A DNA stretch of 64,000 bases. It comes from CAYLNM01 sp964385045. Lineage in GTDB: Bacteria > Planctomycetota > Phycisphaerae > Phycisphaerales > SM1A02. The translations under genes and the position numbers were made by a program. The DNA lies in assembly GCA_964385045.1 (NCBI GenBank), contig CAYLNM010000002.1:1-64000 (forward strand), read 5' to 3'. Positions 32,217-40,921 of the stretch are shown here, one piece after another. Below the pieces are notes generated by a model. That model was not told the origin of the DNA. It made no database searches and was given only the letters and a program-made list of their open reading frames with translations. How positions within the stretch are numbered: position 1 is the first letter of the stretch; each line of letters opens with the position of its first letter.

Positions 32217-34283
32217 TCAGCCCTGCCCGCTGTAGATGGCGAGCTGGCGGCGCCGCATGACGAACCAGCCGACGAGGAGGGCGAGGCCGCTCCACAGCAG
32301 CCCGATGCGGAAGAAGCCCTGGACGACCGCGTCCCAGGAGATCAGCCGGCCCTCCACCAGCAGCTGGGTCGGCCGGACCCGCCCGAAGGACTCGAGCAGG
32401 AAGACCGTGCCCGAGGCGATCGCCTTGATCGTCGACTGCGTCACCCACTGGATCGCCATGCCGGCGTTGGTCCAGTCCACCATGTCGAAGGGCACGGGCC
32501 CGTAGTACTCGAGGCTGCGGGCGAGGAACGGCCCCATGGTGCCGGCGATGAAGATCGTGAAGGCGGTCAGGCAGGCCACCGGGAAGTTCAGGAACGTCCC
32601 GCAGGCGATGCCGAGCATCGCGAGGAAGCCGAGCTTGGTGATGTTGACGATCATCGCCCGGCCGAAGTTGGCCTCGAAGGTGCTCACGCGGTACAGCAGC
32701 TCGAACTCGTCGCCGTCCCAGTTCATTGCGCCGACCACCGAGCCGTCGGGCATCCGCATGCCCTCGTACAAGTTGGCGACGTCGACCACCAGCGTCCCGT
32801 CGTCCTGCACGAACGACGCGGGCACGGTCACGACGTGGGACATCGTGGGCACGTAGGTCCGCTCGATGACCAGCTGGTCGTCGCGGTTGAACCGGAAGGC
32901 CGCGGGATAGGTCTCGTGCTCGTCCGACCGCATGATGTGGAATCGGTAGCGAAGCGTCAGCATCTCGTCCGGCTCGAACTGGCGGTCGAGGCCCGTGAAG
33001 ACGTACTCGCGGCTCCGCTGGGGCGGGATGCTGCGCTGGAGCCGGCTCCACTCGTCGACGACCTGGATCGCGAGCTCACGCTGGGTCTCGATCGGCACCG
33101 CCTCCATGGTCGAGAGCTGCGGGTCGCGATCGATCCGCTGCTCGACCCGCGCCTGGATCTGCTCGCCGGTCAGCCGCTCGTAGTCGGGCCGCAGGCCGAC
33201 CCGGGCGGTGAGCACCGCGTCGCGCACCTGCTGGTAGTCCTCCTGGCCCTCGATGCCCGGGGCCACCGGCAGCTGCCGCATGTACTGGACGTAGCCGAAG
33301 ATCGACAGCGAGGCGATCGCCATGATCACCACGTTGACCGCGACGATGCCGATCCACTTGCCGAGCAGGTAGGTGCCGCGGCTGATCGGCTTGGCCACGA
33401 CCTGCCAGATCTGGCGATCGCGGATCTCGAACGCGACCGTCGCGCAGGCGAGGAACAGCGTCATCGCGGCGGCGAGGTAGAACGTCAGCCCCATCGAGCG
33501 GGCGATGAAGGTCTGGATCCGGAATCGCAGCGGCGACTCGGGGTCGAGCCCGAGCGGCAGCAGCGGGAGCAGCACGAGGATCAGGACGATGAAGACGAGC
33601 GGGATGCCGGTCCGGGTCGCCTCCTTCATGACGGTGTGGGCCACCGCCAGCACCCGGTGGGTCGGGTCGAGGAGGCCCATGACGATACGAGCGAGCAGCA
33701 GGTAGGAGAACACGAGGACCACCATCGCGGCCACCGCCCAGCCGAAGGCGGCCTGCCCGACGAGCGACGCGAGCCCGAGCGCGATCCCGGCGGCGGCGAC
33801 CGTGATCACGAACGGCACCGTGCTCGCGCTGGCCACGACCAGCAGCAGCAGTCCGGTGCTGGTGAGGGCCAGCAGCGTCGTGGTCCGAGGCTGCTCGAGC
33901 AGCCAGCGTGGGGCCCACTCGGGGTAGGACGCTCGGAGCAGGACCTCGGCGAGACCCTCCGGGAACTCGATCGTTCCCGCGGCGTCGAACATCAGCTCGG
34001 CCTGCTCGGCGAGCATCTCGTCGCCGTAGGTGACGCCGCCCACCTCGATCACGCCCCGCTCGGCCAACGCCACCGCGATCGGATCGCCCTCGGACAGGCT
34101 CTGGCCGCTCAGCGCCTCGATGAGCTCGCCGCGGCGCTGCGCGATGTCGCGCGACTCGAGGATGAGCCGCCCCCAGGTGAAGCCCGAGGCGACGACCACC
34201 AGCACCGCGGCCGCGATCATGAAGCCGCGGGTGCGCTGGCGGGCGTCGAGTCGTCGGTACCAGGCCTTCAGACGCTCGATCAC
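32217..34283 (-). CDS. ABC-2 type transporter permease, large, with a soluble insertion
   Basis: The 688-aa membrane protein has an N-terminal helix (RGFMIAAAVLVVVASGFTWG), a block of six or more helices (about residues 135-345), a soluble extracytoplasmic-looking region of about 220 residues rich in charged and beta-type sequence (about 350-545), and further helices to the end (TKLGFLAMLGIACGTFLNF, ACLTAFTIFIAGTMGPFLA, FFRIGLLWSGLALLVGWFVM). The phrase AFEIRDRQIWQVVAKPISRGTYLLGKWIGI matches the motif of ABC-2 permeases where they meet the ATPase, and also occurs in the divergent permease at 40922. Its start overlaps the ATPase gene stop by 4 bp, so the two clearly form one transporter. Exporter rather than importer is likely, since no binding protein is present. 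Confidence 0.82.
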   Translation of the reverse strand: MIERLKAWYRRLDARQRTRGFMIAAAVLVVVASGFTWGRLILESRDIAQRRGELIEALSGQSLSEGDPIAVALAERGVIEVGGVTYGDEMLAEQAELMFDAAGTIEFPEGLAEVLLRASYPEWAPRWLLEQPRTTTLLALTSTGLLLLVVASASTVPFVITVAAAGIALGLASLVGQAAFGWAVAAMVVLVFSYLLLARIVMGLLDPTHRVLAVAHTVMKEATRTGIPLVFIVLILVLLPLLPLGLDPESPLRFRIQTFIARSMGLTFYLAAAMTLFLACATVAFEIRDRQIWQVVAKPISRGTYLLGKWIGIVAVNVVIMAIASLSIFGYVQYMRQLPVAPGIEGQEDYQQVRDAVLTARVGLRPDYERLTGEQIQARVEQRIDRDPQLSTMEAVPIETQRELAIQVVDEWSRLQRSIPPQRSREYVFTGLDRQFEPDEMLTLRYRFHIMRSDEHETYPAAFRFNRDDQLVIERTYVPTMSHVVTVPASFVQDDGTLVVDVANLYEGMRMPDGSVVGAMNWDGDEFELLYRVSTFEANFGRAMIVNITKLGFLAMLGIACGTFLNFPVACLTAFTIFIAGTMGPFLARSLEYYGPVPFDMVDWTNAGMAIQWVTQSTIKAIASGTVFLLESFGRVRPTQLLVEGRLISWDAVVQGFFRIGLLWSGLALLVGWFVMRRRQLAIYSGQG

Positions 34284-35548
34284 CGGCGGTCCTCCTCCCC
34301 GGCGTCATCGTCCCGCCGGCGATCGGTCTCGTCCCCGTCGCTCCCGCTCCCCCCGCCGCCGAGCAGCGAGTCGATGACGGTGCGGTCGACCTCGGGCGTG
34401 GACGCCCCGGACTCGCCTCGGACCTCGGCCGCCCGTGGGGCCGGCTCCGGTCGATCGGACATCAGCTCCTCGAGCACCGCCCCGCCGGCCTCCTCCTCCC
34501 GGAGGGCCGCCTCGCGGGCGGCCCGGGAGCGATCGACCTCGACCGCCCGGGCCTGCTGCTCGCGGGGCGCGGTGACGAGCTCCTCGATCAGCTCGCCCGC
34601 CTCCGCCGGCTCGCCGTCCTCGCCGCGGAGGAAGGCCGCGGTCTCGCCGCCCGCGGTCGCGCCGCTGGTGGCCACCTGCTCGGCCCGAGCCCGCTCGACG
34701 ATGTCGAGGAACAGGTCCTCGAGGCGCTGCCGGGGGGCGTCCACCGCCTCCACGTCCACGCCCGCCGACGCGAGGGCGGCGCGGACGCGGACGAGCGTCG
34801 CCTCGTCGAGCCGCGGGGTGCGGATCACGGTGTGGGCGGCGTCCTGCAGCAGGTCGCCGGTGGGCCCCTCGGCCCGGATGCGGCCGCCGTAGAGCATCAC
34901 CATGCGGTCGCACACGTCCTCGACGTCGGCGAGCAGGTGCGACGAGAGCAGGATGGTCTTGCCGCGACGCCGCAGCTCGAGCATCAGGTCCTTGACCTGC
35001 CGGGTGCCGATCGGGTCGAGGCCCGAGGTCGGCTCGTCGAGGATCAGCAGCTCGGGGTCGTTGATCAGGGCCTGGGCGATCCCGATGCGGCGGGTCATGC
35101 CCTTGGAGAACTCCCCCACCGCCCGGTGGGCCATGTGGGTGAGGCCGACCATCTCCAGCAACTCGCCCGTGCGCCGCTTCCGCGTGCGGCGGTCGAGGCC
35201 GAAGAGCTTGCCGTAGTAGTCGAGGGTCTCGGACGCGGTGAGGTACCGGTAGAGGTACGACTCCTCGGGCAGGAACCCGATGTGCTTCTTGACCGCCACG
35301 TCGGTGGGCAGCTTGCCGAAGACGGTCAGGCGGCCCCCGGTCACGTTGAGCAGCCCGAGGATCATCTTGATCGTGGTCGACTTGCCCGAGCCGTTGGGCC
35401 CGAGGAGCCCGAAGATCTCGTTGGGGTGGATCTCGAAGTCGATGCCGTCGACCGCCCGCGCCTTCTCCCGCATCCAGAAGTCGCGGAAGACCTTGGTCAG
35501 GCCGACGGCCTGGACGAGGGGGGTGCGCTCGGGAGTGGGGCTGACCAT
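34280..35548 (-). CDS. ABC transporter ATP-binding protein with an acidic C-terminal extension
   Basis: The 422-aa ATPase is of the ABC-2 exporter (CcmA/NatA/Drr-like) group. Walker A is LLGPNGSGKST, the Q-loop region FLPEESYLYRYLTASETLDY is typical of this group, the signature is EFSKGMTRRIGIAQ, Walker B is LLILDEPTSGLD, and the switch is LLSSHLLADVE. After the domain (about residue 310) comes a Glu/Arg/Ala-rich extension of about 110 residues with coiled-coil character and a Gly/Ser/Asp tail that usual members lack; it might contact the SPFH proteins. ATG at 35548 has GGAG 6 nt upstream. It is the only ATPase in the cluster, so it may serve both permeases. Confidence 0.9.
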   Translation of the reverse strand: MVSPTPERTPLVQAVGLTKVFRDFWMREKARAVDGIDFEIHPNEIFGLLGPNGSGKSTTIKMILGLLNVTGGRLTVFGKLPTDVAVKKHIGFLPEESYLYRYLTASETLDYYGKLFGLDRRTRKRRTGELLEMVGLTHMAHRAVGEFSKGMTRRIGIAQALINDPELLILDEPTSGLDPIGTRQVKDLMLELRRRGKTILLSSHLLADVEDVCDRMVMLYGGRIRAEGPTGDLLQDAAHTVIRTPRLDEATLVRVRAALASAGVDVEAVDAPRQRLEDLFLDIVERARAEQVATSGATAGGETAAFLRGEDGEPAEAGELIEELVTAPREQQARAVEVDRSRAAREAALREEEAGGAVLEELMSDRPEPAPRAAEVRGESGASTPEVDRTVIDSLLGGGGSGSDGDETDRRRDDDAGEEDRR

Positions 35549-35620
35549 GGGTCGCTCCGGTCGGTTCGTCCGCCGGCGGCGCGGGCCGCGTCCGCGCGGG
35601 CGGGTCGGGGACGGACGGCC

Positions 35621-37213
35621 TCAGCCGTCGAAGGTGGCACCGCGATCGAGCTGGCGACCGGGACGGCGCTCGAGCTGCCGCTCCATGCCCTCGGCGCCCT
35701 GCAGGAACGGCAGCGAGCCGCCGAAGCCGCGCATGGACTCCCGCTCGGCCCGGTCGAGATCCGCGTCGCGGCGACGCCGCTGGATCTCCTCGTTGCCGCT
35801 CAGCATCAGCCGGAACGTGTTGAGCGAGTCCGGCACCTGGATCACCTCGGTGTCGCTCGGCCGCAGGATGCGGGCGTAGGCCTGCGCCCACTCGCGGTTG
35901 ATCACGAGCTCCGGGTTCCGCAGGTACGAGTCGAGCAGCTCCTGGTACGCCAGGTACTGCTGGCCGAGCGTCGCCTCGATGAAGCTGCGTCGGGCCCGGG
36001 CCTGCTCGATGAAGAGCGCGATCTGGCCCGACTTGCCGCGATCCTCGAGCAGCGCGTCGATCTCGGCGAGGATCGACTCCGCCTCCGGCGTCTCCGCGGT
36101 CGGATCGGCCGTCTCGTACGCGTCGATGAGGTTGAGCAACTCGCGGTAGTTCTCGCCCGCGACCTCGATGAGCGTCGCCTCGGCGAGCTGCCGGGCGTTC
36201 TCGAGGTCGCGCTCGACGTTCTGCCGCCGCTGCTGCAGCTCCCGCTGGGCCCGCACGATCGCGAGGGCGGGGACCGGATCGGTGGGGGTCGAGAGCTCCG
36301 AGATCCGGATCCCGGTGTCGATCCCCTCGCGGCCGAGGAAGTCCTCCGCGTCGCGCCGGATGTCCTCGCGCTCCTGGTCGGTGAAGTCCACGAGCGACTC
36401 GAGGTCGAGCCCCGCGGCGGTGTGCACGGCGGCCCGCATGACCGACAGCTTCACCGCCCGGTCCGCGTCGAGCCCCGCGGTGTCGGGGTCGCCCTCGACG
36501 AGGGGGGCGTTCGCCACCGCCTCCACGAACGACACCGGATCGAGCACGTCGTAGGTGGCCCGCAGCTGCAGGTGGGCGATGTCGCCGCCCGCGGTGAGGA
36601 CGTAGCCGGTGCCGAGTCCGTCGCGGTTCGGGCCGGGACGGATGATCTGGTTCGCGACCGCGTCGTCCACCGCATCGTCGAACGTGGCCGCGGTGATCCG
36701 CGGCCAGAAGTCGCGGGTGAGGTCCACCTCGCGGTTGCGGTCGCGAAAGATCACGAACTCGCCCGCCGGATACGGCAGCACGCTGAACTGGGCGCCCGGC
36801 TCGAGGGCCTGCTGGCCCGGCTCGCCCACGATCGCGCCGAATCGGAGCATGACGCCCGACTGGGTCTGCTCGACGCGGGTCACGCCGGAGAAGACGAAGA
36901 CCACGACGAGGGCCACGATGACGACCTGCAGGACGCGGTAGCTGAGTCGCAGGGCCTCGCGCAGCGACTGATTGGCCGGGTCCATCGCCTCGCGGAGGCC
37001 GGCTCGCGAGCCGACCTCGGCGTCGACGAGGAACTCCGCCGACGCCGCCCGACGCGGCATCTCCGGCTCGAGCTCCGGATCGCGCTCCTCGAGCACGTCG
37101 CCCGCGCTCGGTCCGGCCGGTCGCTCGTCCTCGGGCCGGTCCGCCGGACGGCCGCCGGGGTCGCCGCGGCCGGGGGTCCCGGGGGTGCCGGGGGTGGTGG
37201 GATCGTCGGCCAT
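35621..37213 (-). CDS. SPFH-domain membrane protein (HflK/HflC-like), large form
   Basis: The 530-aa protein has a 100-residue Pro/Asp/Glu-rich cytoplasmic N-terminus, one membrane helix (VLQVVIVALVVVFVFSGV, about 95-112), then an SPFH domain starting at VTRVEQTQSGVMLRFGAIVG. The domain runs through the usual beta region and helical part (AQRELQQRRQNVERDLENARQLAEATLIEV, ILRPSDTEVIQVPDSLNTF). The C-terminus is Arg-rich. SPFH proteins assemble into ring- or cage-like membrane microdomains. This copy is longer than E. coli HflK. It starts 3 nt after the stop codon of the HflC-like gene, so it is co-translated in an SPFH series. Confidence 0.85.
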   Translation of the reverse strand: MADDPTTPGTPGTPGRGDPGGRPADRPEDERPAGPSAGDVLEERDPELEPEMPRRAASAEFLVDAEVGSRAGLREAMDPANQSLREALRLSYRVLQVVIVALVVVFVFSGVTRVEQTQSGVMLRFGAIVGEPGQQALEPGAQFSVLPYPAGEFVIFRDRNREVDLTRDFWPRITAATFDDAVDDAVANQIIRPGPNRDGLGTGYVLTAGGDIAHLQLRATYDVLDPVSFVEAVANAPLVEGDPDTAGLDADRAVKLSVMRAAVHTAAGLDLESLVDFTDQEREDIRRDAEDFLGREGIDTGIRISELSTPTDPVPALAIVRAQRELQQRRQNVERDLENARQLAEATLIEVAGENYRELLNLIDAYETADPTAETPEAESILAEIDALLEDRGKSGQIALFIEQARARRSFIEATLGQQYLAYQELLDSYLRNPELVINREWAQAYARILRPSDTEVIQVPDSLNTFRLMLSGNEEIQRRRRDADLDRAERESMRGFGGSLPFLQGAEGMERQLERRPGRQLDRGATFDG

Positions 37214-37216
37214 CGG

Positions 37217-38188
37217 TCAGTTCCCCGTCCGCTCGGCGGTGGTCGCGGGGGCAGCGGGTGCCCCGACCCCGCGATCGGGCTGCGGCACCGCGTCCTCGCG
37301 GCCCGCGACCCGCGTCGAGTCGATCAGGTGCCACGGGGCGGCGTCCGCCGGCAGGATGATGGTGGTGCGGTTGTTGAGCGAGGCTTCGAGGGTGTCGAGC
37401 CACGCGAGGAAGATCGCGAGCTCCTGGTTGCCCCGCATGCCCTCGAGCAGCTCCTTGGCGTATCGGGCCGCGGCGCCCTCGATCTCGCGGGCCCGTCGGT
37501 TGGCGAAGCTGCGGATCTTGTCCGCCTCGGTGTTGGCCCCGGCGATGAGGTTCTGCTGGGCGGCCTGGCCCTTGCGGTTCTCCGCCTCGCTGAGGCTGCG
37601 GCGCTCGGCCTCCATGCGCTCGACCACCGCCCGGGCGGTGCGCGGGGGCAGCATGAGCTGGCTGACGCCCACCGCCACGATCTCGACGCCGCCGTCGGCG
37701 GTCTCCTCCGCCATCGCCGCGCGGATCCGGTCCTCGGCTTCCTCGAGCCGGTTCTCGGCCCCGACGAGCTCGTCGAAGGCGTAGGCCCCGAGCCCGGCGC
37801 TGAATGCGGTGCGGAACCGGGTCTGCAACGTCCCGGCCGCCCGCTCGATCGACTCGAACTGGTCGTAGAAGTCGAGCGGGCCGGACCCGTCGCTCCGCAC
37901 CCGCCAGAAGAGGAAGCCGCGGGCCACGACCTGCAGGTCGTCGGCGGTCGGCGTCTCCTCGAGCGGCGTCTCGATCACCTGCAGCCGGGTGTCGAGCTTC
38001 GTCACCTGGTCGATGAAGATCGGCCAGCGGAACTTGAGGCCGGAGTCCTCCACCACGCTCGACTCGTCCACCGATCCGAACGTGGCGCGGATCGCGACCT
38101 CGTTGTACTTGACGGTGTACGTCACGCTGAACAGCAGGAACGCGACGAACAGCAGTCCGCCCACGATCACGGCAAGGGGCTTGTTCAT
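37217..38188 (-). CDS. SPFH-domain membrane protein, HflC-like
   Basis: The 323-aa protein has an N-terminal membrane helix (LAVIVGGLLFVAFLLFSVTY) followed immediately by the SPFH domain: VKYNEVAIRATFGSVDESSV, GLKFRWPIFIDQVTKLDTRL and RGFLFWRV. Towards the end come VGVSQLMLPPRTARAVVERM, the family's conserved E-R-x-x-x-A-E region (AERRSLSEAENRKGQ), and a helix with ANTEADKIRS. Length and layout are those of HflC. Known HflK-HflC cages surround the FtsH protease; no ftsH is in this window. Its ATG shares one base with the stop codon of the polytopic SPFH gene. Confidence 0.9.
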   Translation of the reverse strand: MNKPLAVIVGGLLFVAFLLFSVTYTVKYNEVAIRATFGSVDESSVVEDSGLKFRWPIFIDQVTKLDTRLQVIETPLEETPTADDLQVVARGFLFWRVRSDGSGPLDFYDQFESIERAAGTLQTRFRTAFSAGLGAYAFDELVGAENRLEEAEDRIRAAMAEETADGGVEIVAVGVSQLMLPPRTARAVVERMEAERRSLSEAENRKGQAAQQNLIAGANTEADKIRSFANRRAREIEGAAARYAKELLEGMRGNQELAIFLAWLDTLEASLNNRTTIILPADAAPWHLIDSTRVAGREDAVPQPDRGVGAPAAPATTAERTGN

Positions 38189-40272
38189 CAGGGCTGCTCC
38201 TCGGTCCCGGCGTCGGGCTCGCCGAGAGCGTCGTAGATCGACGTGAGCGGGTCGATCGTGTTGAACTCGAAGTCGATGTCGAGCCGGCCGGGATCGATGG
38301 CCAGCACGTACTTGTTGATCCCACCCATGTTCCGGCGGTAGACCGCCATCTCCTCGAGGACGCGGTAGAGATCGGGCGCCGCCTCGTAGGGCAGCGTCTC
38401 GCTCTCGATCCGGGCCACCTGGGCCCGGGCATCCATGATCTGGACGAGCCCGCCGGAGGAGGCCTGCGCGAGCGTGAGCGCCGCGTCGCCCCCGGACTGC
38501 ATGATGAGCGACTCCGCCGCGGCCAGCGCCGCCTGCGTCTCGGGATGATCCGATCCGTGGACGTCGAGCGCCGCCTCGTAGGCGTCGATCGCCTCGATCA
38601 CCGGGTCGGCGTTCGCGGGATCGCCGATGATCCCGGCGAGGCCGGAGACGACCTGCTGCTCGCCGCCGACGACGCGCTGGCGTCGTCGCTGGACCGCCAC
38701 CGAGTACTCCTCCCAGGCCCGGGCGGCATCGCCGTGGGGGCGGAGGAGGGGGATCGTCACCGCGTTGAGCTCGATCCCGCTCTCGGCCGCGTCGAAGGCG
38801 GACTGGATCCGCTCGCGAAGGTCCCGCGCGAGCTCGAGGCGGTTCGACGCCAGCACCTCGCCGAGGGTCATGCTCCGCATCTGGGCGGAGACCTCGCGGA
38901 GCGCCATGGCCTTGAGGGCCCGCTCGCGGTCGTCGAGGTCCTGTCGTCGCCGGTCGACGTCGGGGACGAACCGCAGCAGGTCCATGAGCCCGCCGTCCTC
39001 GCGGATGTGGTACTGCAGGATGATCTCGGCGTCGACGAGGCTCAGGAGCTCGGCCGGCCCCTGCTGCCCCACGTCCCCCGTGCCCTGCACCACGAACGGA
39101 TCGAGCGGGGCGTCGAAGAAGCGGCCGAGGTCGTTGAAGAACAGCTGCACGTCCGGCGGCACCACCTGCCGCGAGGTCAGGTGCAGCTCGCGGACGTCCG
39201 AGACGTCGAACCGCTCGGCCGACTGGAGGGGCCACGGCAGCTTGAGCATGATCCCGGAGCGGGCCGGCTGCTCGGACACCAGCGAGCCGGCCGAGAGCCG
39301 GATCGCCTGCTGGTTCGGCTCCACCACCACCATCGTGCTCAGGATCAGCACCACCGCCGCCGCGGTGGCGCCGAGGCCGGCCACGCTCCGCGTCAGGAGT
39401 CGGTAGCCCCAGGACGAGGTGATGTCGAAGCCGAACTGATAGTTCACCGCGTCGTTGATGGTCCGGACGATGTTGTCCGGGGCCGCGACGAGGCTCAGGA
39501 GCTTGGAGTCGAACGCCGGCCGCGGCACCTCGCCGGGCACCCGCGGGCGGTAGACGTTCAGGATGAAGTTGAGGACGACCTCCGCCGCGAGCACGAAGAG
39601 GTACCACGGCAGGGCCGCGTCGATCCAGCCGATCACCTCGTCGTTGTCGAAGAAGCGGAAGACGATGCCCACCGCGACCGCGAGGGTCACGATCGAGATG
39701 CCGACCATCGCCGAGGCGCCGCCGCGGAGGTTCTGCCACGCCTCCTGCTTGGCCATGCCGGCGACGAAGCGGGAGAAGATGAACGCGATCCCGGCGAAGC
39801 CGAGGCAGATCGCCACCGCCCAGCCGCGGAGGTCGGTGAGCTGGGCGTCCTTCGCGCCGCTCGCGATCGCCTGCAGGTCGCGGAGGATCAGCAGGCCGAC
39901 CCCCACGAGGGCCAGGGCGACCACGATCGAGAGCACCGGCATGAAGATCTGGTGCATCCGCTGCAGGCGGCGGGCGGCGACGCGGGTCTCGGTCCCCTCG
40001 CGCTCGAAGACCGACGCGGCGTCGCCGCGGCCGGCGGCGAGCTCGTCCTCTTCGAGCGCCTCGAGCCGCTCGAGCTTGTGCTGGTGGAACAGGGCGGTCA
40101 GGCCACCCCAGGGCAGGAGCCCCAGCAGCACCACGAACGAGGCGTGGAGGAACGGGGTGTCGTCGGCGAGGAGGCCGAACATCAGCATCGTCAGGCCGAT
40201 GGCCGCCTGGACGAGGAGCCCGACTCCGGCCACCCGGGTCGCTTGCTGGTATGCGTGGTGGTCGATGCGCAT
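38188..40272 (-). CDS. Polytopic membrane protein fused to an SPFH domain (HflK-like)
   Basis: The 694-aa protein is unusual: about seven hydrophobic helices (roughly 13-34, 42-62, 109-130, 150-170, 187-207, 221-241 and 297-316) precede an SPFH domain that begins right after the last (VVVEPNQQAIRLSAGSLVSE). The SPFH part contains LPWPLQSAERFDVSDVRELHL, LVDAEIILQYHI and the FDAAESGIELNAVTIPLLRP helix, then a long helical C-terminus (about 540-694). Ordinary HflK has one membrane helix. The first six helices could be a membrane sensor, scaffold or unknown transporter-like module. It is the first gene of the minus-strand SPFH/ABC series. No Shine-Dalgarno sequence is obvious; AACCGT ending 6 nt before the ATG is a weak -10 candidate. 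Confidence 0.85.
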   Translation of the reverse strand: MRIDHHAYQQATRVAGVGLLVQAAIGLTMLMFGLLADDTPFLHASFVVLLGLLPWGGLTALFHQHKLERLEALEEDELAAGRGDAASVFEREGTETRVAARRLQRMHQIFMPVLSIVVALALVGVGLLILRDLQAIASGAKDAQLTDLRGWAVAICLGFAGIAFIFSRFVAGMAKQEAWQNLRGGASAMVGISIVTLAVAVGIVFRFFDNDEVIGWIDAALPWYLFVLAAEVVLNFILNVYRPRVPGEVPRPAFDSKLLSLVAAPDNIVRTINDAVNYQFGFDITSSWGYRLLTRSVAGLGATAAAVVLILSTMVVVEPNQQAIRLSAGSLVSEQPARSGIMLKLPWPLQSAERFDVSDVRELHLTSRQVVPPDVQLFFNDLGRFFDAPLDPFVVQGTGDVGQQGPAELLSLVDAEIILQYHIREDGGLMDLLRFVPDVDRRRQDLDDRERALKAMALREVSAQMRSMTLGEVLASNRLELARDLRERIQSAFDAAESGIELNAVTIPLLRPHGDAARAWEEYSVAVQRRRQRVVGGEQQVVSGLAGIIGDPANADPVIEAIDAYEAALDVHGSDHPETQAALAAAESLIMQSGGDAALTLAQASSGGLVQIMDARAQVARIESETLPYEAAPDLYRVLEEMAVYRRNMGGINKYVLAIDPGRLDIDFEFNTIDPLTSIYDALGEPDAGTEEQP

Positions 40273-40921
40273 GGGCGTACGGTTCCCATCCGCTCGCGGG
40301 AGGGCGGCGGCGGCGGGCGGTCCGGGCGTCCGGACCCGAACCCCGCGCGAACGCGACGCCGGGCGACGAGCCGATCGTCACCCGCGAGCGAGCCGAGGAT
40401 GGTACGCGGAACGGCCGCTCGGAAGCGTCGTCCGCGGAGGGTGACCCGCCCGTCGAGATGGGCACGCGGGGCGAGCCGGGAAGAGATGACCGGCGTCGGG
40501 GACGGACCCCGAACATCCGGCACCGTGGATACGTAGACTTCGCCGATCCGGGTTCGCGTCCCCCGAGGAATTCGCGGCCGCCTGATCCCGGTTCGCCACT
40601 TCTCCCCGCCCGCCGCCCCGGGGCCGTTCGGCCGACCGGCGGGCTCGCTACCCTCCGCGGTCCGCGGAGCCCGTCGCGCACGGGCCGTCCCGCTCCCGCC
40701 CGTCCCCGCCCCGCTCCCACGCGGCCCGTTCGTCGCCGGGGCGCCCCGGCGGCTCCCCCGCGAGCGGCGACGTCTCCGGACCCGTCGCGGGCGGGGCCCG
40801 CCCGGCTCCCCGGAGCCCGACCCGGCCGATCCGGCCCCGCTCGGGACGCCCCCGCTGCCTCCGCCTCCGTTCGCCCCCCGCGGCCGCGCTCGCACCGGCC
40901 CCGAGCCCCCCGGACTCCCAC
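40273..40921. other. Long gene-free divergent interval in the SPFH/ABC cluster
   Basis: About 650 bp separates the SPFH series from the divergent permease. A clear TAGACT lies on the plus strand at 40534-40539, 383 bp before the permease start, and would give a long untranslated leader. The 3' half is a C-rich tract with many CCCCG and CCCGC words. No convincing small gene is visible in any frame. Confidence 0.5.
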
